Assembly: GCF_009727055.1 (NCBI RefSeq) | Contig: NC_052351.1 | Coordinates: forward strand, 11,569,196 to 11,633,195 | Source: Benincasa hispida | Lineage: Eukaryota; Streptophyta; Magnoliopsida; Cucurbitales; Cucurbitaceae | Length of the DNA stretch: 64,000 nt | Reading direction: 5' to 3' | In this document: positions 13,062-25,549 of the stretch, piece by piece | How the letters are laid out: the number at the start of each line of letters is the position of its first letter | Position numbering within the stretch: the first letter of the stretch is position 1 | Position numbers and translations under genes: made by a program | Notes under the pieces: generated by a model | Databases searched by the model: none | Told to the model about the DNA's origin: nothing | The model's input: the letters and a program-made list of their open reading frames with translations, nothing else

Positions 13062-13066
13062 ATAGA

Positions 13067-13780
13067 ACGGTTAATTTGTGTTGATGAACTAGTTCCAAGT
13101 AAAACCACTTAATAGTTAACAAGTATTGTTAACCATTTATTTTCATTTGAAAGTTAAATTTTGATTGTCAACCATATAAGTCTTCATCGTAGTGGGAGAG
13201 TTATGAGATAATTCAACTTTTATAAAAGCTTACTTAAAGTCTACATTGTCACATTAAATGACAAGATGAAAACTTATAAATCTCAAAAGTAGTGGGAGAG
13301 TTATGAGATGCTCAACCTTTGCTATAACTTATTGGAATTCAGAATAATTGTCATAATGGATGACAAGAATTCAAGGATATTGACAAAAGAAATTATATTA
13401 AAGTCTTAAAACTTGAGATAAAGTATCTGTACTTAATCTCAATCCATTTTTGTAGATTTTCTTGATAGGGTAAAACCTAGAGGATATGAATGGATCTACA
13501 AAAAGAAGACTTGAAAGTGTAAAACTTGGAGATAGAGATCTTCAAAGTAAGACTCTTGGCGTTAGGTGAAAACCAGCACTGGAACTGGTGGGTGAAAATA
13601 GTCTATGAGTCAATTTTTTCGCTAGTTACTATAATAGAGTCTTTATGCATTATATGATTCATTGTTGCATATGAGATATGTAAAAAAAAATTAATTATTT
13701 TATGAAAAGAAGTTCAATGTATCTAGACAAATTCTAGTAAATTCTTAAAAATGGAATTGTTAAAGGTTTGCAAATTTGTG
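13067..13780 (+). pseudogene. Copia reverse-transcriptase remnant, plus strand
   Basis: The part at about 13,450-13,750 reads, through stops, as the N-terminal region of a copia RT. VKPRGYEWIYKKK (about 13,470-13,508) corresponds to the family's VKPIGCKWIYK pattern, and an FKVRLLALG-like string near 13,540 corresponds to FKARLVAKG. Weaker similarity continues toward the MDVKTAF region. The sequence upstream, 13,067-13,440, shows no recognisable domain. It is probably the continuation of the decayed element cut by LTR-F. Confidence 0.5.
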
Positions 13781-14462
13781 ATGTTCACTTGAGAAATGAG
13801 TTTCATAATTAGGATCTTTGAGAATAAGGGTTTGAACCAAAGGGAGAAACGAAGGGGAAGAACTGTTATTACCTTTATAGACTCTCAAGCTCCTCGAAAT
13901 TCCTCTTGTTCTTTGAACGAATGACTCTTTAATGATCACGGACACTACCCCAAAAATAACCTTGTTATTATTTAAGATTCCATGAGTTGGATAAGTGGTC
14001 TCCAACCCTTGGAAGAGAAAGAGGTAAAGAGATTGTAAAGAGAAATTGTAGAGAGGATTTTTTTTGTGGAGGCTAGGGTATGTTTTTCACCAAAAACAAA
14101 TCTTGCCCTAGATGAGCTAATAAGATGATTATATATGGAGAAGAGTTTACCCCTTCTCAAGTAATTCCCTTTTTACCCTTGATGATAATTAATTAAATAG
14201 CTCCTTATCTAATTAATGGGTACTTTAATTAAATAACCATATATTAAATCTAATTTAATATATATGGTTAATTAATTAATATAAATAAACATCACATGTT
14301 TTTATTTATCCTCCCCTCTATCATTACTTAATCATTTAATTAACCATTAATTAATCAATCAAGTAACTATATTAAATCATATCTAATATAGAGTTAATTA
14401 ACATATAAATATCACATATTTATATGTATCCATCTCTTTAGGAATTCAATTCATATAAATCT

Positions 14463-15784
14463 TGAAGGAACTCTTATTCAAGAGTACCTACGAGCGGAAG
14501 CGGATCTTTCCAATTCATTGTGATAGAATTACCGCATATACATTCAAACATACTTTCATAATGCTAAAGGGGTCAAGAAATCATACCAGATGAAGATTTC
14601 TTCACAGCGAGTCTGAAGCCTAACCGTCTACCTCGAAGAGTCACCACTTGAACATAAGGGAACGGAGAAGACAACACCACTTAGAGCCCTCAGTATTCTT
14701 GGAGTGAGAATCCAAAGTGTGGGCTTTGTTTGGATTTGGTAGAGGGAAGGAGGAAGAGCGACCGTATACAATGATCAAGCAAGTGGGAGATGCGATCGTC
14801 TATCGCATAGACAATATGCTTGATCGTTTAGGTGAAGTATACGATCGTGTAGTAAAAGTAAACGATCGCCTATACGATCGTGTAGGAAAAGGTAAACGAT
14901 CGTCTAAATGATCGTGTAGGAAAAGGGTGAGTGATCGTCCAAAATGTTCGTGTGGGAAAAACTAAGCTATCGCCTATACGATCGTTTAGTAAATATCGGG
15001 AGCTAAACGATCGTTTAGATAATAGTGCGCGACGGTGTAATCGATATGCGATCGCTTAGCAATATTGTATATGTAAGCGATCGTGCAGTCATATCGTATA
15101 GGCACTGATTTTCTAAACGTTGACACTATTTTTTTCACAATACCCGCACACACCGAGATCAACATATCGTCTGCTATTTATAATGCACTCATCCGTTATT
15201 TAAACAAAGAGGCGCCTTCCTATTTCCTTTATAACCGTCCAATCTTATCACATTCATAACTTATAAATTAATATCAAATATTAATTATAATATTTTTTTC
15301 TCTACTAGATATAAATCATATTTATATCCAATTTCCTCCAAATTAATGTATCTCATACATAAAGTTAATTATATCATAGTTAATTAACTCGTTCAATTAT
15401 ATCATATATAATCGAACTCCCTCTTGTCAATTTAAATATTTCAAATTGACCCAAAAACTGACTCTCAACTTGTATCCAAGCTACTAAGAGGACCTTATGG
15501 ACCTATGGCTCGAAGCTTCAACGGTACGTGAATAGCTGACTAAACTCTTTAGTCACGCTATCCACCATCCGTTAATTGCCAGTAACAAGATCAATATATT
15601 GTTTAACGTGCACCCACACTGGACGATCGTTTAGGTCAGCAAGCTTCATCGCTTAGTAACTGACTAAACGATCGCTTAGTAACGCGAGCTTCATCACTCT
15701 TTAGGCGCGTTGAACATCACAAGTGTTCGGACAAAGTTGTTTACAAATTACTAGACACGAGACTTTAGGGCACAAACCCCAACA
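14463..15784 (-). mobile_element. LTR-H, solo copia-type LTR with GATCG motif array
   Basis: A 1,322-bp LTR starting TGAAGGAACTC at 14,463 and ending AAACCCCAACA at 15,784. The perfect duplication AATCT lies at 14,458-14,462 and 15,785-15,789, inside LTR-G. It is shorter than its S1 relatives because most of the conserved core after about 15,590 is missing and replaced by GATCG-rich DNA. A dense array of GATCG(T/C)NTA(G) words fills about 14,785-15,090. The ORF at 14,717-14,911 lies in this array and is not a gene. Confidence 0.9.
14785..15090. repeat. Irregular array of CGATCG(T/C)NTAG motif
   Basis: About a dozen GATCG words, most in the form ACGATCGTNTAG or GCGATCGCTTAG, are spaced irregularly by 15-40 bp within LTR-H. 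The core CGATCG is a palindrome. The same motif recurs at 15,623-15,710, 23,456-23,560, 40,230-40,370 and 57,720-57,960, in element types that are otherwise unrelated. Confidence 0.85.
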
Positions 15785-16432
15785 AATCTAATATTTGAAT
15801 CTCATTCAAATATATCTCTTTTATATAATTTGAATTATAGATCACATTTTTAATTAATTATATATTAATCACATCAATATAAAATTTCTTAATACACTTA
15901 AGATTAAGACTAAGTTGCCTAGGTCATCCTATTGAAATAAGAACTAACTAGTCAACGGTGTTACATCTAGTGGTTACTATTTCGCGGTCCGGTCTTAAGC
16001 AAACTCATTGCAAGGATACCTCTACTCGTATGTCACCTACACGAATGCGTTGGATCATTGTGTTTGTATCAAATACAAAATGAGTCATATCCATAGTGTC
16101 ACCAGGATAAGGTACCCAACCTTATCCCTATACTATAGATCCTTTAGGCTGTATCTTGAATATTGATCCCTATATGTCTCCACATACTGTTCAGTCTCCA
16201 CATACTGTTCAAGATTTATAAGATAGCCTTGGATGTTAGTTTAATAGATTTAGGGTTATTAAGACAAAATAAAATATTACACAATCAATAACACTTATTG
16301 AAATAATATCGATAACTTTTTATTGATGACGTGACACAATAACATTTATAGAAATAACATCGATAATTTTTATTGATGTCGGTCAATTAATTACATTTAC
16401 TATCTACGAGTTTTAGGGCATAAAATCCAACA

Positions 16433-17250
16433 TAGGCCGAATCATCATTCTCCATTAAACAGGTTTCCAAAACTAGTAAATTACATTTACCTTTGTTTGA
16501 CCTTATTATTTTCCACCAAATTCTTTGGATAGTTCTTTTTTCAGTACCCCTCCTGATTGCAATAAAAAAATTTCCTTTTGAAACTTCAACCTTTTTGCCT
16601 TTTTAGGCTATAGCTTGGTTAACTTTATTCCCATTATTACCCTTCTTTATCATCCATTTTTTTGTGCTAAAGAAAGAAGACACATACTTAGTTCCAGAAG
16701 TCGAACCTCTATGAAAATTTTTAGAGAAACTGGAAACATTTGTCTCCCTTTTCTGTCCTTTGACTTTCATCAAGGACTCATAAGTTTGTAGCTCGTTTAG
16801 GATGGTGGTAAGATTGTAGTCAAGCTTGTTGAAACTGTTCAGTAAAGATTCCAGAATAAAGCTAACTTGACTGGATTCGTTAATGATGGCCCCATTCATT
16901 TCCGCCATATTGAAGTGGACCATCGTATTGATAACATGTTCTTGCACTGAGGTCCTCTCATTCATACGAGCATTGAAAATAAATTTTAGAGCATCGTGCT
17001 TGATTTGTATGGACGGTTGTCCAAACATTTGTCGCAACGAGTCTATGATCTCACGTGTAGTGACCATGTTATCGTGTTTCTTAGCCAAGACTTCAGTTAA
17101 GTTGGCAAAAGTGTATGCTCTGGCCTTGTTGTTTTCCTTCGTCCTTGCTCTGGCCTTGTTATTTTCCTTCATCCACCTCTCGTATGCATCCTGAACATTT
17201 CGAGATGTAGTGGGGGTGGGGACCCGAGGATACTTCTCTAGAAAAATGGT
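16433..17250 (-). pseudogene. Copia-2 gag pseudogene
   Basis: The minus-strand frame at 17,172-16,603 (189 aa) is a UBN2-type copia Gag. It contains LAKKHDNMVTTREIIDSLRQ, MFGQPSIQIKHDALKFIFN, VQEHVINTMVHFNMAEMNG and a basic C-terminus. The N-terminus shows an in-frame duplicate ENNKARA/ENNKARA (17,120-17,172 region), and the true start is lost upstream. Gag-like text continues in degraded form down to 16,433 (compare 37,500-37,640 of copia-1), where LTR-G abuts. No copia-2 polymerase is found in the window. Confidence 0.8.
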
Positions 17251-18745
17251 CGTAAATGATTAGTACAGTGTTAATCATGTTTTTTTAGGTTGTATAATTA
17301 TCATTAGTCAGTTTATCAACATTAAACAAGTCTATAATAGTTCTAGCCATATTGACGTTTGTTGAAACCAAACAAATTATTTATATTAGAAAATGCATTA
17401 CTCTTTAAATCTAATCAAGTTTTGCAAAAAATTAATAAACATATGTGACATCTAATTTTGTAATAATACTTCAGTGATTTAAGATAAAAGCCACTGAAGG
17501 GTGGTTAGTCACCCTTTCACTAAATTGAGACACTCTCAGCTAATTATTACACCATAATGACTCACATTCCTATAATAATTAGTCACCATTTGTTTGGTTA
17601 AGAAATTATTAACTTGCTTAACAATTTTTTGTAAGTGTAATCATCCATTTTAGATCCTAGAGTTTCACTCCAATGAGCTAATCGAAGGAAAAAATCGATT
17701 GGAGCAAAAACTAGAGCGATCCTATCCGTTACTGGAGTTTGAGATTGATTCCATGCAAACACCTTTAGAAGGGGGGACACAAATCGAGGTGCCACAAGTC
17801 CAAGCATGAAATCTCACTTACAAACCATTAAAAGAGACCATGGGATGTGTTAACACACGTCCCTCTCCCACTTACTATAAATACTTTCTCCATCTACCTT
17901 GATATTAACCTATGCAAACACCTTCCGAAAGGGAGACACAAATTGAGGTGCCATGAGACCGAGCATAGATCTCATGGTGTGAGCTTTTAAGAAAGAGTGT
18001 AAAAAGAAAATGACATATCATATATATATCTTTTTCCTCCCATTAAGTGTTTTAAACCTAAGGTTTATTACTTAGATAAATTCGACTAATAATTTATTTA
18101 AGTCATTTGTTAATTTATCCAATGTAAGACTTATATTGGATAGTTTAACAATATATGACTATTATTTATTAAACATTTAATAAATGCTAATCATTTGTTG
18201 CATGCTTATAAAATATTTGATTAATTCATCTTCCAGGTCGGTTCCCAGGTAGGGGTATTTTGTTTCCATCAGCTTAAATACCCCAGTCCTAGACATAATC
18301 TTCCTTAGACAAAGGTCCCTTATAGGCAAATATTTTATAAATATAATCTTTTATTCTTTCATTTTAATCTTATTAAAACAAAATAATACTAATAATAAAA
18401 AAATATTAACCTATTTCTAATCATATTAGAAATATTTAACATAAGTCTAAGTGAATTAATTTTAAATCATTTAAAATTAATTAAGACCTTATCTTTGCAT
18501 GCAACTCTTTTTTATAAATTTTAATCTATCTCATTAAACATTATACTTATATTTTAATGAATTATTAAAACTTATAACATGAATTCTAACGACATTAACT
18601 AAACATAACTATTTTACTTAGTAATGTCATGCTCACTGAATTTCTATTTTAATCATATTAATATATCAATTATATTAATCACTAATAAAAATCATATATA
18701 TACCATCATACAATATAATATTTACATTAAAGTATGATGCATTAG
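17251..18745 (-). mobile_element. Copia-2 leader (5' UTR), part next to gag
   Basis: Non-coding leader of copia-2, homologous to the copia-1 leader at 38,400-40,685. Shared blocks are AATCGATTGG near 17,695, the TGAGACACTCTCA block and the GGTTCCCAGGTA...AAATACCCC block. The leader is interrupted at 18,745 by copia-1 (duplication ATTAG at 18,741-18,745) and resumes at 42,060. The ORF at 17,598-17,807 is non-coding leader. Confidence 0.75.
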
Positions 18746-20723
18746 TGAAGGAACTCTTTGAGGAGAGAACCTTGAGTAGAAGCGGATCGACGAAATTCCA
18801 TTTTTTTTATTGAATATAAATTTCACAGTAAACAAGAAACAATATATGCATTTAATTACAAATTAAAACATGCTAAAGAAAAGGTTTCAGAAACCTCACC
18901 TTTGAATACATTTTCTTCACGATTTCCCTATGTCAATTCACAAACTTCTTGAAAACTTTCTTCAAGAATAACCTTGAACAAAAACAAACACTATCACGAA
19001 TGTTTCCTCGGTATTCTCAGGGTGAGAACGCAGAAGTGGTGGGCTTTGGTTATATTGGTTTTGAGGGAAAACTTAATGTAGAGGAGGAAAGATTGAGAAC
19101 TCTCTAAAAAACTCAAACACACAGAACTCTTCTGTTGTTTTTCCACTGTCTCAATCGTTCAACCACACTAGCAAGAAGAAGAAGAAACTTTTTCTTTTCT
19201 ACTTGCCAAAAATAACCACCATCCACTTACGTGTGTGGAGAGAAAAGAAGGAGAAAGAAGTTGTTACTCCCTTCCTTATTATTAAAATAATAATAATATA
19301 AATACAATATTGAAAACTAACTTATTCATATCATTATATATAATAATATATATATATAATATATATATATAATATATATATATATAAAACTAATAGTTTA
19401 TATTGTATCACCATACTAATATAAACTATAGTTTATTTCTCTTTTTATATGGCATTTAATATAAATATTTATATTAATTTAACAACTTTGAGTCCAATTC
19501 ATAGAAACTATGTTTGAATCTTCATACAAATTATTTATTTTTCCTTTCCATTAAGGCATATAATGTATCAAATACATTATGACAATTATATCACATATAA
19601 TTGAAACAACTTAATTATATCATATATAATTAAATATTCTCTATTAATTGAACAATTCAAATTAATCCAAAAAAGATTCTCAATTAATTCTATTGAGCTA
19701 CCAAGGGACCTCATGGCCTGTAGCTTTGAAACTCCAGCGGTACATAAATAATTAATTAAATTCTTTAATTAAAATATTCACCATCTGTTAACTAGCCGAC
19801 ACTCCATGAAAAGGACCAACAACTGCACTCTTTGCACTACAGATATATTTATGTGTCCATTGGATAACCAATCAACAGTACGATGACCCTTACAAATTGC
19901 TCGAAAGTAAAAACTAGGACCAAATTACCGTTTTGCCCTATAGTTAATCTAATTCCATAATACCACTGATCCTTCTAATGAACAATAAATCAAAGTCCAA
20001 CTATGACTTAAACCCTCTCAGGCAGAGAGGGTGTAGTGGCACAATTGTTCAAAGACCCGAAATCAGCACTTAAAGGAGCAATTTATCTACTTTACCTCTG
20101 CCTCGGGGAAAAAGTGAATTCCATCTTGTGTACGTGTTTCTCAGCTCCGCAATCAGATGAATCCCAAAAGTAGGCTTGTTAGTCGGCAATCTTGACCACT
20201 CTCACCATACACAAATCAAAGGACTGTCTCATAGGCAAGAGGTTCACAACTCACTCAGAATCAGGTCACGTTACCTATGGTCATCCTAGTGAAATGTAAG
20301 TCTTTATTATGAACGGTGTTATATAATGAGACTAAACATTTCGTGGTCCGGTCTTATACAAACTCCTTTGTATAGAATATCCCCACTCACATGTTTAATA
20401 CATGAATGATTAAGATCAGATCATTTGTAGCACTTTAAAATAATTGTAACACCTACAAAGTGGGTCATACTCGTAGTGTCATAAGGATAAGGTACCCAAC
20501 CTTATCCATCTACAATAGACCATTTAGGTTATCACTTAAACATGATCCACCCGTATGTCTCAACATACATGTTTAAGTTACAAAGATAACCTTGGATGTT
20601 AGTTTATTGGTTTGTGGTTAATGTAAATAAAATATCATATATTTTATTAAATACACAATGAGTTTGTCCGATAATGTTTACAAACTATAGAACCCTACGA
20701 GATTTAGGGCATCAACCCCGACA
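18746..20723 (-). repeat. Copia-1 3' LTR
   Basis: A 1,978-bp LTR (TGAAGGAACT at 18,746, CCCCGACA ending at 20,723). It matches the copia-1 5' LTR at 40,699-42,059 throughout its distal half and its terminus. It contains an AT microsatellite near 19,345-19,390 and the complete S1 core (19,650-20,600), much of which is missing from the 5' copy. A polypurine tract in minus sense (AAGTGGGATAT) adjoins at 20,724-20,734. Confidence 0.92.
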
Positions 20724-20735
20724 ATATCCCACTTG
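20724..20735 (-). promoter_or_regulatory. Copia-1 polypurine tract
   Basis: The minus-strand sequence CAAGTGGGATAT lies immediately upstream of the 3' LTR. This is the expected plus-strand DNA primer of a copia element. A second AAGTGGGAGAT lies about 100 bp away, at 20,821-20,831. Confidence 0.75.
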
Positions 20736-20819
20736 ACCTAAAGCTAGTGGAGTGTACAATATAGTCAAAATACAAAGTACACAAATAATAAACTAAGGTA
20801 TAACACGCGCCTAGTACAA

Positions 20820-21565
20820 ATCTCCCACTTGCCCTAGTTCAGATGTGACCTGTCCCATAGACCCATACTCTATAGGTGACCTTCAAATACCGTAGTTGTG
20901 AGGGCCTTTGTAAATGGATCAGGAACATTGTGCTCCAAAGCTATCTGCATTCAGATGAGATGATACTTGAGCTCTATATACTTGTCATGCTTGTGACTCC
21001 TAGACTATCGGGAATTAGCCACAACACCACTATTATCACAATAAAGTGTGATGGGCTTTGACATGTCTAGAACAACTTCCAGATCAGTCAAAAATTTCCT
21101 AAGCCAAACGACTTTCTTAGCAATTTCACAAGCCGCTACATAGTCAACCTCCATGGTAGAGTTAGTGATGCACCCTTTCTTGGTGCTTCGCCATACTACT
21201 GTCCCTCCGTTAAGACTGAACACTAATCTTAATGTGGATTTCCTAGAATTCTTATCAGTCTAAAAATCAGAGTCCGTATATACCGTAAGGATCAAATCCT
21301 TAGAACCATACACAAGCATGTAGTCCTTCATTCTCTGTAGATACTTGAGGATGTTTTTAACGACTGTCCAGTGATCGAATTCTATATTAGATTGATATCT
21401 ACTGACTATCCCTACTGCATAGCAGATGTCAGGTCTAGTACATAATATAACATATATCAAGCTGCCAACTTCAGATGCATAGGGGATCTGTTTCATCTCC
21501 TCAACATCTGGAGGTGTCTTAGGACATTGTTCCTTAGACAAAGTAACTCCGTGCCTGAAAAGCAA
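20820..21565 (-). pseudogene. Copia-1 RNase H domain
   Basis: Minus-strand frames at 21,565-21,260 and 21,223-21,005 encode the C-terminal RT connection and RNase H: a PYASEVGSLIYVILCTRPDI segment, then DYVAACEIAKKVVWLRKFL and ITLYCDNSGVVANSR. The latter two match the copia RNase H region that ends with a CDN motif. A stop separates the two frames at about 21,260. Degraded C-terminal text (PFTKAL-like) continues to about 20,820. RNase H would remove the RNA strand during reverse transcription; this copy is broken. Confidence 0.88.
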
Positions 21566-21574
21566 TAAGCCTTT

Positions 21575-22620
21575 CTAAGAGTTCTGCATCGAATATTTGA
21601 CAAGTATCTTGTCAATATACGATGCCTGAGACAAAGCTAACATTTTGTTCTTTCGATCTTTAAAGACCTGAATACCCAAAACAAACTGAGCCTCTTCTAA
21701 ATCTTTCATTTGGAATGTGGTTGCTAGCCAGTTCTTAACTGTAGTCAGTAAACATACATCATTCCTAATGAGTAGGATATCATCTACATATAACACTAGA
21801 AAAACTACTGAACTATTGATGATTGTTTTGTATAATAAGGCTCATAAACATTTTGATCAAAGTCATAAGATTTGATCACAGTATCAAACTTTATGTTCCA
21901 ATATCGAGAAACTTGCTTCAGTCCATAAATGGACCGATCAAGCTTGCAATTCTTTTGCTCTTGACCTTAGGTTATGAATCCCTTGGGCTGCATATGTAAG
22001 TGGTCTCCTTAAGATTGTCATTCAAAAAAGTAGTCTTGACATCCATTTGCCAAATAGTCATAATATGAGGCAATGGATAGGAGGATCCAGATAGACTTAA
22101 GCATGGTAACAAGCGAGAAAGTCTCCTTACAGTCAACTCCCTCTACTTGGGTATAACCCTTTGCCACAAGTCTAGCCTTGAAGGTTTGTACCTTCCCATC
22201 AACACCCCGTTTTCTCTTGTAGATCCATTTACAACCTATAGGTTTAACCCCATCAAGTTAATCTACAAGATCCCTTACAAAATTGAAGTACATAGACTCC
22301 ATTTCAAGATCCATCGCTTTGATCCATTCATCTTTGTCAACATTCTCTATTGCCTTCTTGTAAGACAATGGATCCAAAACTTTGTCATTAGCTACCATAG
22401 CCAGGATTTCAGTTAAACACATATAGCGAATAGGTGGGTTCGCAACCCTCCCACTTCATTGAGGTTCCCTCAACACTTAAGGTGGATTTGACCTACTAAA
22501 TGAACCTACTTCAACAACTCTTATTAAGGTATTAGGTTCTGTAACAACTCTTGTTGAAGATTCAGTAGTTTCTTTGGAAATCTCATTCAACACAATCTTA
22601 CTTCTTGGCCTGTGCTCCCT
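21575..22620 (-). pseudogene. Copia-1 reverse transcriptase
   Basis: RT in minus orientation. The frame at 21,796-21,575 begins with MLYVDDILLIRND, and the catalytic YVDD codons lie at 21,779-21,790. It ends in the ASYIDKIL...YSMQNS segment that precedes the RNase H connection. The N-terminal part (about 22,600-21,840) is readable only through stops and frame changes. Product and pathway are element cDNA synthesis; the copy is inactive. Confidence 0.85.
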
Positions 22621-23082
22621 TATGTGGTCTTCTTAAAAAAAAAAGTAGCATTTGTTGATACAAATACTTTATTTTATTTAGGATCAAAGAAGTAACGACC
22701 TCTCGTTCCTTCTAGGTAGCCTACAAATAGGCACAATCTTGAATGTGGTTCCAATTTCTTAGGATTAGACTCAAGCACATATGCTGGGTAATCCCAGATT
22801 CTGAAATGATGTAAACTAGCTTTACCACCATTTCATAGCTCCAACGGTATTCTGGTAACACTTTTGGAAGGAACGCAGTTCAGGATGTACGCTACAATCT
22901 CTACTACATAATCTCAAAATGAGTTAGGTAAGGAAGCGTAACTCATCATAGACCGAACCATGTCCAACAGGGTTCAATTTCTTCTTTCCGATACACTATT
23001 TTGCTAAGGTGTACCAGGTGCTGAGAGTTGGGATATAATTCCATGACCTATCATATAGTTCTAGAATGTTAAATCCATAAAC
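22621..23082 (-). pseudogene. Copia-1 integrase, C-terminal part
   Basis: Minus-strand text from the integrase core end through its C-terminal region: readable GTP..NSVSERRN-like and LDMVRSMMSY-like strings near 22,930-23,020, and a GYLEGTRGRYFFDPK-like string near 22,680-22,720. Interrupted by stops. At 23,082 it meets the solo gypsy LTR. The missing N-terminal half lies at 36,451 and beyond, and the TAAAC duplication marks the break. Confidence 0.8.
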
Positions 23083-23449
23083 TGTAAACCCCGTACTCCA
23101 TTTTTCCTACATAAGTGAGTAACAAGCATGTTAAGTAAAATTATGAAAGGAGGTAAAGAAGGTAGGCCGATGGAGGAAGAAAATTATAAGTGTTAGAAAT
23201 ACTTACTCAATGGTGAGTTTTAGATAATATAACAAGTGAAAATTGGCTAAGTATGGAAGCAAAGTGTAGGCATGCGTTGATGGAGAAATGTGGACGCATG
23301 GGGTTGCGTGTGTAGCAATCAAGGCTTGTAAAGTTAAGTGTTGAAGGCAAGGATAAACTATGCGTTGGTACTAAGGATGAATGCATGGGTTGAAAGGCAT
23401 GATGCATTGATAAGGCTTGCGGTAGCCTCAAGTGTATGCGAGCAAAGAA

Positions 23450-23811
23450 GCAGAACGATCGTGTAGTAGATTAGCGACACTATACGATTGGGTAAGCGGT
23501 CATCTAGTAAGCGAACGACACTACACGATGAGGTAGACGATCGTGTAGGCGGGTGCTGGGCGGTCGTGTAGTAATCGCGCGGAGCTGAACGATGCGCTAG
23601 ACGATACGAAGGATCTCACTAAATGATAGTGCTATACTTTGGACGATAGCGCTAAGCAATGGGGCATTGGCACTGCACGATTGGCATCAGCGCTAGACGA
23701 TGAGCTGCACGACCAGTGGTAGACGATAGACGTTGGGCACTAGACAATGATGTTGGGTGCTAGACGATAGACATTGGGTGCTAGACGATAGGCGCTGGGC
23801 GTTAGACGATG
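23450..23811. repeat. Degenerate ACGAT-TAG array with a 21-bp minisatellite
   Basis: The first part has ACGATCGTGTAG-like words (23,456, 23,538, with variants up to 23,640). The second part (23,720-23,811) has about four 20-21-bp units beginning TAGACGATAG and containing a TTGGG(C/T)GC-like end. The array lies in the left part of the gypsy-like solo LTR. Confidence 0.75.
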
Positions 23812-23867
23812 GAGTATGCGATGCACGTTAAATTTATATTATGAGGCGAAGGCCTAACGTGGGTTAT

Positions 23868-25510
23868 TGATAACGAGCAGAAATGCATGTTATCATAGCG
23901 CTGAGTTATTAAACAATGTTGGATTGCATTGATGAAAAAAATGATAAATTGTGTTCATTAAGCATAAAATCTATAATATTGCAGTGGCGTGCGTCAGCGC
24001 ATTGGAACTATTGATTTTTTGTATTTTTTTGTGCAGAATATGCGTTAACGCATTGCAGAGATTGCAATCATAGGAATTCATCGGTCGGGCGTAACTTCAC
24101 CGCAAGACTTTGCGTTGATCGCGCTCGCAAATATCCCGAAGAAGAATCACCGCAACAAAGGTGGGCAGCATCCGGACGAAAGGATATTAAGATCGATGGG
24201 ACAGAAAGCTGGCAGCAGTCGGATCCAAATTAAAGTTGACAGCCGATAATAGTCACAAAGTACTCCAGCTTTATCGGTGACAATTATCCGGTGCATCAGT
24301 CAGGAATTAAAGCAGTCTCATCTATACAGCCAGGAGAGAGAAGCCGCCTTTTACCTTCGTTGCCCTATAAATACCAAGTGCATTCTTCAGAGAAGGGGTT
24401 AAGCAGTCGATTACTTCATCACCTTACAAGTTCACACCTCTGTTTATAGTTTTCTTTTCCATTTCCGACAGAGCTAGAGAAGAATGGTGACGCTGGAGAG
24501 CTCCAAGGCAGCTCGAGAGAGGACCTTGGGGCGTAAGAGCAAAGTGCGGGTGGACTCTCGTGAAAGCGAGAATAATATTAGAGCACGAGTTAGAACAGTG
24601 TAACTTTGGTGGCAAGAAATCGCTCCAGGCTCTTTACTGTACTGCATTGTTATTCTGTACTTCATCTTTTATCTATTCAATGGAAGTTATATTTCTATAT
24701 CTGTTCACTCTCTTAATACACATGAGTAGCTAAATTAGTTGAATGGGTTGAGAGGAACTAAAGCTAACATGATCTAGGAAGTTCATTCTTGCGGTTATCT
24801 TGTTTTATGCTGTGCAAAACATCCCTTTAGAGTTGCTCGAGATAATCTAAAGAAAGAACCTAATGTCTCGAGAGAGCTAGGTTAGAATCTGACTTGAAGG
24901 AGCAAGATTAGGCCTGCATAAACAAGAAATAGGGACTTAGAGATAAGCTCAACGTGCATAGCCTTGCATTCTAGGAATAGAATGATATTATGCGGTCGCA
25001 TATTTGTGTGAATGTCATGTTGTCATCGCATAAAATAGAAATAGAGGTTTATGTGTAAACCCTGTAGACTTATCGCATATTTATCGCATGCGTTCTAGCC
25101 TTAGAAGCCATGGCATTCATATCGAGAATGGTTTACTACTTGTATGTATGTTGCATGATCGCAAGGCATGAACGCAACCTAGGGAGTGTTAGCTGAAACC
25201 CTTCTCAACCCGTTCACCGCATATTCATCGTATTTCCCGTTGCCAACTATTTTCGAACTCTTCCACATTTATTATTATTTTCATTAACGAAACAACAAAC
25301 CAACCACCTTATTTATTTACCGGTTACCACAAAGTTTTCATAAGAAAATTATCGATGCAAACTATTTTCACAAGTTCTTGTGATCGACCCTAGACTTACC
25401 AGGAAACTCAAAGGAATTTACACTTGGATTCCGCTGAGGAAACTTGAGTGCACAACATAATGCCATCAATGCATAACATCCATATTTCCATTCAATAAAA
25501 TAACGCATCA
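23868..25510 (+). repeat. Athila 5' LTR
   Basis: 1,643 bp, TGATAACG...ATAACGCATCA. It matches 32,444-34,087. A TATA box TATAAATA lies at 24,366-24,373, so the transcription start is probably 25-35 bp downstream, near 24,400. ORFs at 24,424-24,665 inside it are non-coding. Confidence 0.93.
24366..24373 (+). promoter_or_regulatory. TATA box of the Athila 5' LTR
   Basis: TATAAATA in the context CCCTATAAATACC, about 500 bp into the LTR. It is conserved in the 3' LTR at 32,942-32,949. Confidence 0.7.
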
Positions 25511-25516
25511 AGTTTT

Positions 25517-25534
25517 TGGCGCCGTTGCCGGGGA
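25517..25534 (+). promoter_or_regulatory. Athila primer-binding site
   Basis: TGGCGCCGTTGCCGGGGA begins 6 bp after the LTR end. This is the PBS string typical of Athila-type plant elements, described in the literature as complementary to tRNA-Asp. It marks minus-strand DNA synthesis and confirms the LTR border. Confidence 0.85.
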
Positions 25535-25549
25535 CTTCGGCAAAATAGT

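Larger units (their letters stand above)
13781..16432 (-). mobile_element. LTR-G, copia-type LTR (S2), split by LTR-H
   Basis: The right end is clear: TTTTAGGGCATAAAATCCAACA ends at 16,432. S2-type text lies at 15,885-16,260 (CTAAGTTGCCTAGGTCATCC and a doubled CATACTGTTCA). The left part, about 13,781-14,462, is the distal LTR half, but its TG terminus could not be fixed and no duplication was found. Gag of copia-2 abuts at 16,433. Whether G is a solo LTR or was joined here by deletion is open. Confidence 0.6.

Noticed and set aside
14717..14911. 64-aa ORF with repeated DR(V/L) units
   Set aside because: It is a translation of the GATCG motif array inside LTR-H. The repeated peptide only reflects the DNA repeat.
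14785..15090. CRISPR-like array from regularly recurring GATCG words
   Set aside because: The repeats are about 12 bp, irregularly spaced and degenerate, in plant LTR DNA, with no cas genes.
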